From Opitutaceae bacterium (GTDB taxonomy: Bacteria > Verrucomicrobiota > Verrucomicrobiia > Opitutales > Opitutaceae): DNA of 64,000 nucleotides. The notes under the pieces were generated by a model. That model searched no databases, was not told the origin of the DNA, and saw only the letters and a program-made list of their open reading frames with translations. Both the position numbers and the translations under genes were made by a program. Position 1 is the first letter of the stretch. Each line of letters opens with the position of its first letter. Positions 1 through 9,046 of the stretch are shown here, in pieces. The DNA is taken from contig JANQRT010000026.1 in the NCBI GenBank assembly GCA_028284385.1, positions 62,001-126,000 of the forward strand, in the 5' to 3' direction.

Positions 1-843
1 GATAAGACTACGATCCCATTGGGACCGATCTTGCTCTTCCAGCAAAAGAAGCTCTCCGTGTCCATCGATCCGTCCCTGGGAACGCGACGCATGCAAGAGC
101 ATTAGCGATCTCAAGGCGTGGATTTTGGCGACCGACTCTTTCCCGTAGAACGTTTTCTGCAAGAGGACTCCTGAGAGACGAATGGCTTCCTGGCAAACGT
201 TCTCGCGAATGGCGTGATCGCCTTCGTGGGTCGAGTAGCCTTCGTTGAAGATGAGGTAGATCACGGCCAAGACCGATTCGATACGTTCGGCAAGCTCCGC
301 CTTTTGGGGAAGTTCGAATGGGATATCCAAAGAGCCAATCGTCTGTTTGGAGCGTGTCAGCTGTTTGCGAATCGCATCCTCTTTCTTGAGAAAAGCCCGG
401 GCGATTTCGCTTACGGAAAAACCGCCCACGACTTTCAAGGTCAAGCTGACGCTGGCTTGCTGACTGAGACAGGGGTGACAGGCGATGAAGATGAGTCGGA
501 GCTGATCGTCGACTATGGAGTCCTCGCTTTCCAGGTTCGCTGCGGATTCCCCATTATGCGCTTCGCTCCAATCGACAAGGCTTGGAATACGATCTTTCAG
601 CCGGTTCTCTTTACGTATCAGATCGATGGCTCTATTCTTCGCAACCAAGGTGAGCCAGCCTTCAGGGTTTGGTGGGATCCCTTTGTATGGCCAACTCTTG
701 CAGGCCTGCAGAAAAGATTCCTGCACTACATTTTCCGCCAGGTCTATCGATCCCGTTCCGAGGATACGGGTCAGAGTGGCGATCAGCTGCGAGGATAGCT
801 TACGGAAAAGACGGTCAACGAGCTCGGATACATCGGATTTCAT
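1..843 (-). CDS. ECF42-type RNA polymerase sigma factor (SigJ-like, DUF6596), 3' end cut by window edge
   Basis: Reading the minus strand from ATG at 843 gives 281 uninterrupted codons that run off the window at position 1. The protein begins MKSDVSELVDRLFRKLS. It shows a sigma region 2 (LAENVVQESFLQACKSWP, then GWLTLVAKNRAIDLIRKE), a sigma region 4 (LTLKVVGGFSVSEIARAFL) and the FNEGY motif that marks the long C-terminal extension of the ECF42 group. ECF42 sigma factors are larger than ordinary ECFs, often lack an anti-sigma partner and often sit beside DGPF/YCII-domain genes. No such neighbour is visible here, but the downstream side is outside the window. The start fits the usual family N-terminus. 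The gene lies about 260 bp beyond the end of the beta-propeller gene on the same strand. Family call is firm; target promoters are unknown. Confidence 0.85.
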   Translation of the reverse strand, partial: MKSDVSELVDRLFRKLSSQLIATLTRILGTGSIDLAENVVQESFLQACKSWPYKGIPPNPEGWLTLVAKNRAIDLIRKENRLKDRIPSLVDWSEAHNGESAANLESEDSIVDDQLRLIFIACHPCLSQQASVSLTLKVVGGFSVSEIARAFLKKEDAIRKQLTRSKQTIGSLDIPFELPQKAELAERIESVLAVIYLIFNEGYSTHEGDHAIRENVCQEAIRLSGVLLQKTFYGKESVAKIHALRSLMLLHASRSQGRIDGHGELLLLEEQDRSQWDRSLI

Positions 844-970
844 GAAGCTAGGAATGCCGCTTAAGATTCCAGCCTCGCTCCAAGACGACAATACCGCAAC
901 CAGCAATTGCTCTGTAGAAATCTTTCAGCTTCTAGAGGTCGCATATGGCCCCTATAATGGTCACCTGATT

Positions 971-1092
971 TTAGGACGAATCCGATGTGAAGTTTCGGGA
1001 TAGGTCCTGTTCATCTTGCGAAAACCTCATCGAAAAAAGATCCGAGTCTTTGAGATAGAAATTTAGACGAATGGGGTTTTCGTTGAGGTGTA
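971..1092 (-). pseudogene. decayed C-terminal tail of a second sialidase/GH32-like protein
   Basis: The minus strand encodes NPIRLNFYLKDSDLFSMRF, then drifts into unrelated residues before a TAA at 971-973. This is a close match to the last residues of the intact protein encoded at 3114-5690, which ends with KPIRLRFYLKDADLFSMKF. The two stretches also match as DNA (about 1030-1095 against 3130-3200). No start codon or upstream domain remains: the stretch begins just after the stop codon of the propeller gene. The simplest reading is a former tandem copy of the large gene of which only the end of the C-terminal beta-sandwich survives. Confidence 0.7.
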
Positions 1093-1104
1093 GCCGGGTG
1101 GCCT

Positions 1105-3117
1105 CTAGTCCACGGTTGGCAGCGAGAGTTTACGCAGGCGGTAAATGGTGGCGAAAAACAATTCGCCTTCGTGTATCGGACCAATCACGCTAGCGTCTCC
1201 ATCGACAAATCGGGCAACCGGATCCATCTCGACGGTACCAGGCTTAATCCGAAAAATCGTTTGAGAAGCGGTCCCGTAGAGCGTTCCGTCGGAGTCGGCT
1301 CGCAAGGTGTTGGCTGACTCGAAGGGCATCGGCCCAAAGGATTCCGGAATGGGAGCTGATGCCACAACCGATTGTCTAGCTGGATCGATCAGTAACAGAC
1401 GACTGGATACGGGAGCCGCGTTGTAATGCGTAACGAGGCGCGGATTTCGTCCACTGATAGCGTAAACCAAACCCTCCGGACCGGCTATTAATGATACCAC
1501 ACCGGCCAGTTCGTCATCGCCAAAATCGCCGAGATAGGTGGCTTCGTCCGTTGCCGGGTTCCACAAGGCGAACCCTCCTCGTTGCGCCCTGGCTGCCCGT
1601 CCAGTGCCCGGTTCGACGATAAATCCAACCAGTAGCCTTTTCATTTCCGGCAGCCATAACAGAGTGAAGGGGGAACAATCGGTCAGCACATTGCGGAAGC
1701 TCCGTCGCTCCAGCGTCTTGGGATTAAGCCAGGACAAGGTCCCTCCAATTAAGCCATACTCCGGAGCGGAGGCTACCCAAATACGGCCATCCGGCGTTGT
1801 AGCCATGGCGTGGGGACGGTCGCCCACCTCGTCGATGCGGCCAATATCAAGCGGATTGGAGCCAGGGCCTAAGCCGAAGCGATAAGGCAGGCTGGGGTCA
1901 TACAACGAGATTCGCGATTTGGGATAGGAAGCTATCGCGATCCACCCATTGTCGAGGTTGGCCATCGAATACGCTTCGCCCAAAGAGAGGCTTACACGAC
2001 CGTGATCAACGCTGTTGCTGCCGTCGCGATCAATCCCGAAAAAGCGCTCTGGCAACATGCTGCTGCCGTAGATGCGTTCGTCAGGGCCGAGGTGCAGCGT
2101 CCAGAGCTCCGAGCCTCCTCCCTGCCAATCAAGTGTGATGATGCGATCTGCTTCCGGTCGACCGGGAGTCTTGATTCTCAGTTCGCGGTAATCGATGGAA
2201 TCGGGATCGGCCCATTCCACCCAGCGGCCGTCGGGCAATGCTGGCAAACGCTGGTAGCCATTTCTGTAGGCCGCCTCGACGCCGGGCATTTCCGGCGGCA
2301 GATCGGCGGGATCGATCGGCCAGGCTTGCAGTCCTTGTATCCGGAAAGCGCCATCGAAACTGTCTAGGTAGAGCAATCCATCCGTACCCTTGTAAAAGTG
2401 GTAGCGCTTTTTCGCCTTAACCGGTTCGACCACAAACGGTCCTACCGGACGCGGTTTTCCAGATTCGGTATCAAAAATGACAATACGCCAATGAGTGCTG
2501 AGAATCTGCCCGGCGATCGTGCCATCGTCGCCCACGATAACCCGATAGTACTTATCTATCTCATCCATCCGACCATGGCTGGTCCATTCATTAGTCATCG
2601 GATCGAAGACGGAAAGGCAGGCGCCCGGATAGGCTCCTACGTAAATTTTGCCATCAGGTCCCTCTGCAATACCTGTTGGGAAGGTTGCCAGTTCTGGGTC
2701 TACGGTTCCTAGGTCCTCCAGCCCGCGTTCCGGAAAGGCGGGATCATAGCGATGTAGGTGACCCGAATAAGCCGAGCCCACGTAAAGCGCTCCCGTCCGA
2801 GGACTACGATAACTGGCTGGGGCTAGGGCTGCCTCGTTCCAATTCGTGCCAAATTGGCGGCAGCGCCCGGTTTCAAGATCTACGTCGAGTACGAAAAGAC
2901 CGCCTCCATGCTGCCCCATGGAAATAAGCAGCGAAGGAGAACCGTCAGGCATCGCTCCAGGATGGAGCCGCACCCAACCAACACCGCGTACCGGAATGCC
3001 TAGCTCGGTGATTTGCCCTGGCGGAATGGCTTTTACTGGACTGGACGAAGCTAAAGCGACGCCGAAGGCCAGGAGCGTTCCTGCTATGGCCTGGCCAATT
3101 GTCCTGGATAACTTCAT
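1105..3117 (-). CDS. secreted beta-propeller protein of unknown activity
   Basis: A 670-aa protein when started at ATG 3117, whose first bases overlap the stop codon of the upstream gene as ATGA. This coupling and the following signal peptide (MKLSRTIGQAIAGTLLAFGVALASSSPVKA) favour this start over the longer frame beginning at 3222. The mature part is rich in repeats of the kind seen in SMP-30/NHL or quinoprotein-like propellers: GPDGKIYVGAYPG, TPDGRIWVASAPEYG, GPEGLVYAISGRN and DSDGTLYGTAS, spread over most of the length. No catalytic signature stands out. Proteins of this type are frequent in planctomycete and verrucomicrobial glycan loci, and some act as lyases or binding proteins. Its coupling to the sialidase/GH32-like gene suggests that both act on one secreted or periplasmic substrate. 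Specific function is not known. Confidence 0.75.
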   Translation of the reverse strand: MKLSRTIGQAIAGTLLAFGVALASSSPVKAIPPGQITELGIPVRGVGWVRLHPGAMPDGSPSLLISMGQHGGGLFVLDVDLETGRCRQFGTNWNEAALAPASYRSPRTGALYVGSAYSGHLHRYDPAFPERGLEDLGTVDPELATFPTGIAEGPDGKIYVGAYPGACLSVFDPMTNEWTSHGRMDEIDKYYRVIVGDDGTIAGQILSTHWRIVIFDTESGKPRPVGPFVVEPVKAKKRYHFYKGTDGLLYLDSFDGAFRIQGLQAWPIDPADLPPEMPGVEAAYRNGYQRLPALPDGRWVEWADPDSIDYRELRIKTPGRPEADRIITLDWQGGGSELWTLHLGPDERIYGSSMLPERFFGIDRDGSNSVDHGRVSLSLGEAYSMANLDNGWIAIASYPKSRISLYDPSLPYRFGLGPGSNPLDIGRIDEVGDRPHAMATTPDGRIWVASAPEYGLIGGTLSWLNPKTLERRSFRNVLTDCSPFTLLWLPEMKRLLVGFIVEPGTGRAARAQRGGFALWNPATDEATYLGDFGDDELAGVVSLIAGPEGLVYAISGRNPRLVTHYNAAPVSSRLLLIDPARQSVVASAPIPESFGPMPFESANTLRADSDGTLYGTASQTIFRIKPGTVEMDPVARFVDGDASVIGPIHEGELFFATIYRLRKLSLPTVD

Positions 3118-5690
3118 ACGTCTGGCGAAAATTTCATGGAAAAGAGATCCGCATCTTTGAGATAGAATCTGAGGCGTATGGGTTTTCCTTGAAGAGTGGA
3201 TACGATTTTCTTGCTCTTCCACGCAACGTTGCGTTTAATTTCGTCGCCAAATATAGGGAGGCAATCAGACAGTGTGTAGCCCGACAGAGGCAAGCCGTCG
3301 GCGTCCTGGATTTCCACCCGGATTTCTCCGGCGGCCGAAGTAGCGTAATTGATGATGAGCTGGTCGCCTCGAAAGGTAAATGGCTTGGTAGTGACTTCGC
3401 CGCCCTGGTAAGGAGCTGAAAGGGATGCGAATCCATCTGTGCGCATCGAGTAGCGAGTGAGATGACCCGTGGGTTGTCCGTAGTGAGACATTCGGTACAG
3501 AAACATTTCACGTTCATTGCCGGGAACGATGCCTAATCCCGGTGTATTGTCGCGAGCGACCCAGTCTTCCATCGATCCTCCAGGGCGAATGAAGGCTTCC
3601 ATAAAGGTGCGGTCGTAGGCGTTGCCGCCGCGACTGGTCATGAATACCGCGTCGCTGGAGTCCATGCCATGTTTCGGGTTGCTCAGCAGTGTTTCGGCCA
3701 GGTCTTTTTGCAAGGCGGGTTTCCCAGGCAGGAATCTTTTGGCGAGCGCGATATAAATGTGTGGAGCGCGGAAATAGGGTCGCGTTCCATTGGTGTAGAG
3801 ATGCTCCATAGGCGTATTGCCGAAGGTCATCGCTTCAGGTTCGTCCCAATTCAGAAAATCTGGAGAAGTGGTTCGGCTGATGGTACGATATCCGGAAAAT
3901 CTTTCTCCGGTCCAGGTTCGGAAATAGCAAATGTAGCGTTGTTCGCTAGGCGACCAAAAAGCGACGTTCTGAGAATCGAACATGCCTTTCGTGATGATGT
4001 ATTCCGGTCCCCATCGTTTCCAATGTATCCCATCCGAGGATACGAAAGCGGCAAGCCCTTTCTCTTCGACTCCCGAGACTGCCTTGAAGCGTTCGGACTC
4101 AGGCACTCCAGGGCGTGTATCCAAAAATGGAGTAAACGCTGAGGAGAAATCCCAACCCCCATCCAGGATAACATTGTTTTTCCGTGTTCCATGGATCTTG
4201 TGAATGCCCAGACTGGGCTTAGTCCAGGTGATTCCGTCTTGAGACTCGGCATAGCAGGTCACGATCTGCCCGTCGGTGCCGGCTTTAGGCATGCCTCGAT
4301 AGTACATTCGATAGAGGTCCCCATCTTTAATGACGGTGGGGTAGGCTGAATAGATGCCCTCCCAAGGCTTATCGAAAGTTAGGGCTACCTTTTCGCGCTG
4401 GGGACGATGAAGGGTTTTTTTGACATTCTCCAAACGGTGTATTAGAAAATCGTCTACGAAAAGCTCTCTGCGAGATTCCAGTTGAATGGTACTCGGTTCT
4501 TTATCGGCCGAGGGAAGCTTCCAAATCGTACCAAGAATGCCGGGTTTCTTGCGATTGGGAAGAGGTGGATGGGTTGCTGGTTTGACGCCTGGAGGAACAT
4601 TGGGCTGGTAGTATACGGTTAGTATTTTTCCTGGTTCCAGTTCTATGGATACAGGGTAGCCGAGATCCTTGTTGGGGGCGTCGTCTCTCAGAATGAATTC
4701 GTTCTCCACGCTCCAGTTGACGCCATCCTCGCTAATGGCTGCCCGTTGGCCGTAAGGAGGGCGTCGATGCCCGTAGGTGCAGAGCACGCGTCCGTCGGAG
4801 AGGAGGGTGAGATGTGGCGGGAAGCCCCACAAGGGGGTTTCGTAGGCGGGAGCCCAGGTTTCGCCATCGTCGTCGGAATAGGTTCCCCACGCGTAGCAGA
4901 GTGGGGATCCGTCGTCGTAGGGTTTGGCGGTAGCTCGGATCATCATGACGATACGGCCGCTGGGCAGCTGGAGGATATGGGGTTCGCCGAAACGGATCTT
5001 GTCGAGTTGCGGGCATTCTACGGTGGCGACTTGTCGCCATGGCGTTTCCGTATTCTCCGTTTTATAGACGCCAATATTGCCTCCATTGTCTCGATACGAA
5101 GCGACCAGCAAAGACCCACTGGCTAATTGGATGCCTCCATGAATCGAATCTCGGCTGGGTTGTGGATCGGACCAAGTGTATCCATTATCTGAGGAAATCG
5201 TTTGCCAGGCTCGATGTAGATGTGTGGCGTTTTTGTATTCAGGTTTCTCGACGTAGCCAATCCAGCGTTCGATGAGCTCGGGAGGGTAGGCGGTATCGGG
5301 GAGCGAGGTATAGGTGGAAGGTTCGAATCTCACCGATCTCAAATGAGTGAGCAGTCGACCGTCGTGCAGGACTGTGATTCCAGACTCTCGATCGTCTACC
5401 AAGGTGTCGTAGATCACCGAGGGTGGTAGCCAGGTTTCTCCGTTGTCGGTAGATCGGACGAGCATGATCTCGCCGTTAGGCGACATGTGCTCCTCAGTTC
5501 GGGTAAATAGGACCACGATGTCCCCGTTTTCCGCCCGAGCGATGGCAGGCCAGGCGCAGTAGGCGTTGCGTTTTTCATAAATACTGAAGTGCCTGATGAT
5601 GTGAGGCTGGCTGGCTATTGCTACCGTACTAAATAGCATGAGAATCAGCGCTATGAGCAGCGATCTTCTGGGGGCAGAACAAGAAAGCAT
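3114..5690 (-). CDS. double-propeller sialidase-like / GH32-like secreted protein
   Basis: An 858-aa protein with a signal peptide (MLSCSAPRRSLLIALILMLFSTVAIA). Residues about 28-390 form a sialidase/BNR domain with Asp-boxes STDNGETW (80-87), SSDNGYTW, SDDDGETW and SEDGVNW. From about residue 405 (RRELFVDDFLIHRLENVKKTL) a second domain begins that looks like the five-bladed GH32/GH43/DUF family found in planctomycetes and Verrucomicrobia. It ends in a small beta-sandwich (LQGKPIRLRFYLKDADLFSM). Such fusions are uncommon; the two halves are usually separate secreted proteins. The gene heads the minus-strand pair with the propeller gene (ATGA overlap) and diverges from the lyase operon across 263 bp that should hold both promoters. 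A role in glycan hydrolysis is inferred from the folds; substrate is unknown. Confidence 0.75.
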   Translation of the reverse strand: MLSCSAPRRSLLIALILMLFSTVAIASQPHIIRHFSIYEKRNAYCAWPAIARAENGDIVVLFTRTEEHMSPNGEIMLVRSTDNGETWLPPSVIYDTLVDDRESGITVLHDGRLLTHLRSVRFEPSTYTSLPDTAYPPELIERWIGYVEKPEYKNATHLHRAWQTISSDNGYTWSDPQPSRDSIHGGIQLASGSLLVASYRDNGGNIGVYKTENTETPWRQVATVECPQLDKIRFGEPHILQLPSGRIVMMIRATAKPYDDGSPLCYAWGTYSDDDGETWAPAYETPLWGFPPHLTLLSDGRVLCTYGHRRPPYGQRAAISEDGVNWSVENEFILRDDAPNKDLGYPVSIELEPGKILTVYYQPNVPPGVKPATHPPLPNRKKPGILGTIWKLPSADKEPSTIQLESRRELFVDDFLIHRLENVKKTLHRPQREKVALTFDKPWEGIYSAYPTVIKDGDLYRMYYRGMPKAGTDGQIVTCYAESQDGITWTKPSLGIHKIHGTRKNNVILDGGWDFSSAFTPFLDTRPGVPESERFKAVSGVEEKGLAAFVSSDGIHWKRWGPEYIITKGMFDSQNVAFWSPSEQRYICYFRTWTGERFSGYRTISRTTSPDFLNWDEPEAMTFGNTPMEHLYTNGTRPYFRAPHIYIALAKRFLPGKPALQKDLAETLLSNPKHGMDSSDAVFMTSRGGNAYDRTFMEAFIRPGGSMEDWVARDNTPGLGIVPGNEREMFLYRMSHYGQPTGHLTRYSMRTDGFASLSAPYQGGEVTTKPFTFRGDQLIINYATSAAGEIRVEIQDADGLPLSGYTLSDCLPIFGDEIKRNVAWKSKKIVSTLQGKPIRLRFYLKDADLFSMKFSPDV

Positions 5691-5953
5691 GGCGATACGA
5701 AAATGGACTGGTTTGACCGAGAGTCTGCAGTGGGCGTTTAACCGAAGAAGGGGCAGAATGAATGGACTGTTTGCCTATCGCGGGATTAGCCCTTTGGCCT
5801 ATCTTTTGCGAATTCTGCTCCTTCTATGTTTTCTGCAGACTCGTTATGTTTAACAGGCTCTCTGCCCGGGAGAATCCATACAAGCGTCACGCTGGTTTAC
5901 GATATAGCTGAAAACCCGTTTAGCGATGTTTTCCTTGGGAGATACTGTTATCT

Positions 5954-8029
5954 ATGAGGGCTCGAATGGCAGCAGCGATCGATAGGCGCGAGGCGCTTCG
6001 TCTTGGCGGAGCCGCCTTGCTTGGCGCTAGTTTGTCCTCTTCGACTCTGGGGAAAATCCTGCTTCCTCCCGCTCGGAGTAAGCGGCTCTTTTTCGAGCAA
6101 TCTGACGTTCCTCGCATCCGGGCTAATGCTCGTAGCATCTTGCTGGGATCGAAATACCGGGAATGGGCCGCCCGATCGCCTCAGTCCTTGCGGCCAGCGT
6201 GGGAGCAATTCCGTAAGACCAAGAATATCATTTCCGATCTGAGAAAGGTCTGGGCGGCCTTCGAAGAGACGGCAGTCGTTCATTTAGTAGAGCCTACGGA
6301 AGCTCTTCGTCGCGCTTTAGTGGATACCATAGAAGAGGTCATCGATCTTCCCAAGTGGGAGTACATGATGGATGGAGATTCCGTCTTGGGAGTCATGCGG
6401 GCTTCCATGGCGACCTCTCGTATGCTCTTCGCTAGGGAAGTTTTGGGAGATGAGATGGATGCGGACCTTGATCGCCGCCTGCTGGCGGCCATCGCAGACA
6501 AGGGAGTGCAGCCCTGCTACCATGCCGTCTACTGTATGGATAATCCGGATAAGGTCGTTGGCTGGCGAGTGGATTTGAATCACAGTCCGCCCGTAGCGGC
6601 AGACTTGTCACGGTGGCCCATTCTATTTGGCAGCAATAATCTACGCGGGGCTCCCACCATGGCTCTCGGCATCGGAGCCTTGGCTTTGCTGGGCAAGGAT
6701 GAACGAGCCGAAGGGTGGCTGGAGGCGGCGGAAAACAGCGCCAAGACGGCTTTCCAGCTTTTTTCGGGAGATGGCAGCTATTTCGAGGGGTTGAGTTACT
6801 CCCAGTATGTGCTGCGTACGCTCTTGGCGTTTTGCGAAGCCCACTATCGGGTAAAAGGCACCATCGATTGGACTCGAGAGATGAACTTTTCTGGATACGT
6901 CGATTATGTAGCAGCCATGCAAGCAGGCAAGAAGGCGGACGGCAATCCGGACATCGTAAATTTCAGCGACGCCGCGATCAGCATTTATCCCTGCGTGTCC
7001 TCTTGGATCGAACATCGTACGGGAAACCCTGCCGCCCAGTACGCGACGGAGCAGTTCGCCGAACCGGGCTACTTTCTTGATTACCTTTGGTGTCGACCCA
7101 ATCGTCCGACTCGAGCTCCTTCCGTAGATCTCAAGAATTCCCGGGATGAACAGGATTGGATCGTTTGCCGGAGTGGCTGGCGAGCGGAGGACGCGGTGCT
7201 GGCTTTTCGCAGCGGCGGCCCAGCGAACCATGAGCACGCGGACCGCAATAGCTTTTTCTTCAAGAGCTACGGCGAGCGTTTGTTGAACGATCATTTTCGC
7301 GCCGCCTATAATTCGAAGGATCCCGGCTGGACCCTTCGATTGACCGAGGCTCACAATGCAGTGCTCATCGATGGAAAGGGTCACCAGTACCACGATGGTC
7401 GAGAGGGCGTTTGCGAGAGCCAATCCGAAGCTAAAGTGGTTCGGTGGCGCGATCAAGGTCAACAGGTCTGGTGGAGCAGCGATGCGACCCAAGCCTACCG
7501 CTTGGTGAATGCCAATGTATCCAAAGTCTTGAGAACCGTGCTCTTCGCCAAGCCAAACGTGATTGTTTTACTGGATCAAATTGAATTGGAGGAAGAGGCA
7601 AGCTCGGTTGAGCTTAGGTTCTTCCCAGACAACAGGGATGGTCAAGCCGACCTTGCCGCCGAAGGGGATACCTTTGCTATCAAACGCCCTGGCGGGACGC
7701 TTTTCGGCCGATCTTTGACCAACGGAAACGTTTCCGTCCAAACGCAAGAGCTGGATCTCTTTTCTGGGGTGGTAGGCGGTGGAACGTTCACCGCAGCGGA
7801 AAGAGCGGAAGCTCGCGAACGCCATGGCAGTTTTCCTTTTATTGGCGTGCAGGCTGAAGCCGCGAAGAAGCGTTCGATCATGACGGTCTTGGTTGCTCGG
7901 CCTAAAGGAAGCGAGGAACCGCCTCCCATAAGTATCCAGCGTATCGATCTTGGCTGGCATTTCGAGGCGGATGGAGTGAAGGGAATTGTGGATACAAGAG
8001 AGGAATTTCCGGATGTCCTTTGGGCATAG
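5954..8029 (+). CDS. heparinase II/III-family polysaccharide lyase, Tat-type export signal
   Basis: A 691-aa protein. The N-terminus carries a twin-arginine-like signal (DRREALRLGGAALLGASL). Residues about 60-400 are the helical (alpha/alpha) toroid, with FSGDGSYFEGLSYSQYV as the recognisable centre. The C-terminal heparinase II/III beta-sandwich begins near WIVCRSGW and carries SGGPANHEHADRNSFFF, the conserved His/Asp-rich motif of this family. Length is normal for secreted heparinase II/III-like lyases, which cleave uronic-acid-containing polymers by beta-elimination. The PL family cannot be set by eye. It is the first gene of a plus-strand operon that continues with two dehydrogenases and a sulfatase, which fits a sulfated, uronic-acid-bearing substrate. 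ATG 5966 is an alternative start; both keep the Tat motif. Confidence 0.85.
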   Translation: MRARMAAAIDRREALRLGGAALLGASLSSSTLGKILLPPARSKRLFFEQSDVPRIRANARSILLGSKYREWAARSPQSLRPAWEQFRKTKNIISDLRKVWAAFEETAVVHLVEPTEALRRALVDTIEEVIDLPKWEYMMDGDSVLGVMRASMATSRMLFAREVLGDEMDADLDRRLLAAIADKGVQPCYHAVYCMDNPDKVVGWRVDLNHSPPVAADLSRWPILFGSNNLRGAPTMALGIGALALLGKDERAEGWLEAAENSAKTAFQLFSGDGSYFEGLSYSQYVLRTLLAFCEAHYRVKGTIDWTREMNFSGYVDYVAAMQAGKKADGNPDIVNFSDAAISIYPCVSSWIEHRTGNPAAQYATEQFAEPGYFLDYLWCRPNRPTRAPSVDLKNSRDEQDWIVCRSGWRAEDAVLAFRSGGPANHEHADRNSFFFKSYGERLLNDHFRAAYNSKDPGWTLRLTEAHNAVLIDGKGHQYHDGREGVCESQSEAKVVRWRDQGQQVWWSSDATQAYRLVNANVSKVLRTVLFAKPNVIVLLDQIELEEEASSVELRFFPDNRDGQADLAAEGDTFAIKRPGGTLFGRSLTNGNVSVQTQELDLFSGVVGGGTFTAAERAEARERHGSFPFIGVQAEAAKKRSIMTVLVARPKGSEEPPPISIQRIDLGWHFEADGVKGIVDTREEFPDVLWA

Positions 8030-8043
8030 CGGCTGCCTTTGAT

Positions 8044-9030
8044 ATGAAAGCGAAAGCAGTTGTTTTCAAGGGACCGGGTCAAGTCGCTTTCGAGGAGGTA
8101 AGTTGCCCGGATCCTGCTGATGATCAAGTGGTGGTGAATGTCACGCATTCGTGGATCAGTAACGGGACCGAGGGATCCTATTTGCGAGGGGAGCGTATTG
8201 ACGGTGATACGCCTCGGCGAGAGGGCGATCCGTTTCCCTTTCCTATTGTCGCTGGGTATCAGAAAGTGGGCCTTGTTGATTGGGTGGGTTCGGAAATCGA
8301 CGATTTGAAGAAGGGGGATTCGGTTTTCGCGATCGTCGGCGAGATCGAGGGAATGTTCGCTCCACGTGGAGGTCACGTTTCGCCCTCGGTGTCAACGCGT
8401 GGTTCCGTGTTCAAACTTCCCCCTGATTGCGATCCTGTTGATTACTCGGGTTTGGTGCTTACGCAGGTAGGTTATAACTGCGGGAAGCGGCCGCAGCTTG
8501 AAGCGGGCGATGCCGCTGTGGTAGTAGGCGATGGTTTGGTGGGTCACTGGGCCGCTCAGATGCTGGCGTTTCGTGGGGCGGAAGTGATCCTTATCGGCAG
8601 GCATCTGACTCGACTTTCGCATTTCAAAAAAGGCGACACGCTTCTTGCGGAAAACGATTCATGGGTCGCTCAGATACGAGAACGTTTTCCTCAGGGCATT
8701 CAAGTTGGTGTTGATACCGTTGGTCGTATCGAAATTATGGAACAATTGCAGAGCTTGATGAAGCCATTCGGGCATTTGGTTTCGGCTGGCTTCTATGGTT
8801 CGAATGATCGCTTCGCTCTCCAGCCCGCTCGATACAAGGAGCTCAGTATCGATTTGGTTTCTGGCGCTACTCCAGATCGTCTACAAGAAACGCTCAAGCT
8901 TGTCGAGCAGGGAATTTTGGATACGAAATCGCTAATAACTCATCGCTTTCCAGCCACTAGAGCTGCAGGGGCGTGGGAGTTGATAAACTCGGGGAGCGAG
9001 TCTGCTCTAGGAGTCGTGCTAGATTGGTAG
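8044..9030 (+). CDS. zinc-independent MDR-family dehydrogenase, BchC-like
   Basis: A 328-aa medium-chain dehydrogenase/reductase when started at ATG 8044, 14 nt after the lyase stop. The open frame reaches back to a TTG at 8020 inside the lyase gene, which seems less likely. The N-terminal GroES-like part reads SWISNGTEGSYLRGER where zinc enzymes carry a catalytic cysteine, so the zinc ligand is absent, as in the BchC-like MDR branch. The nucleotide-binding motif is VVVGDGLVGHWAAQ. It is followed directly by a second, zinc-type MDR and a sulfatase. A role in oxidising or reducing a sugar released by the upstream lyase is inferred from context only. Confidence 0.7.
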   Translation: MKAKAVVFKGPGQVAFEEVSCPDPADDQVVVNVTHSWISNGTEGSYLRGERIDGDTPRREGDPFPFPIVAGYQKVGLVDWVGSEIDDLKKGDSVFAIVGEIEGMFAPRGGHVSPSVSTRGSVFKLPPDCDPVDYSGLVLTQVGYNCGKRPQLEAGDAAVVVGDGLVGHWAAQMLAFRGAEVILIGRHLTRLSHFKKGDTLLAENDSWVAQIRERFPQGIQVGVDTVGRIEIMEQLQSLMKPFGHLVSAGFYGSNDRFALQPARYKELSIDLVSGATPDRLQETLKLVEQGILDTKSLITHRFPATRAAGAWELINSGSESALGVVLDW

Positions 9031-9046
9031 GGATGATTAGTTCGGT

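Noticed and set aside
214..798. Long plus-strand open frame at the left edge (194 codons)
   Set aside because: It is antisense to the ECF42 sigma factor, whose motifs on the minus strand are clear; the plus-strand translation shows no family features.
6641..7492. Minus-strand open frame of 283 codons inside the lyase gene
   Set aside because: Antisense shadow of a well-supported heparinase II/III domain; composition is not protein-like.
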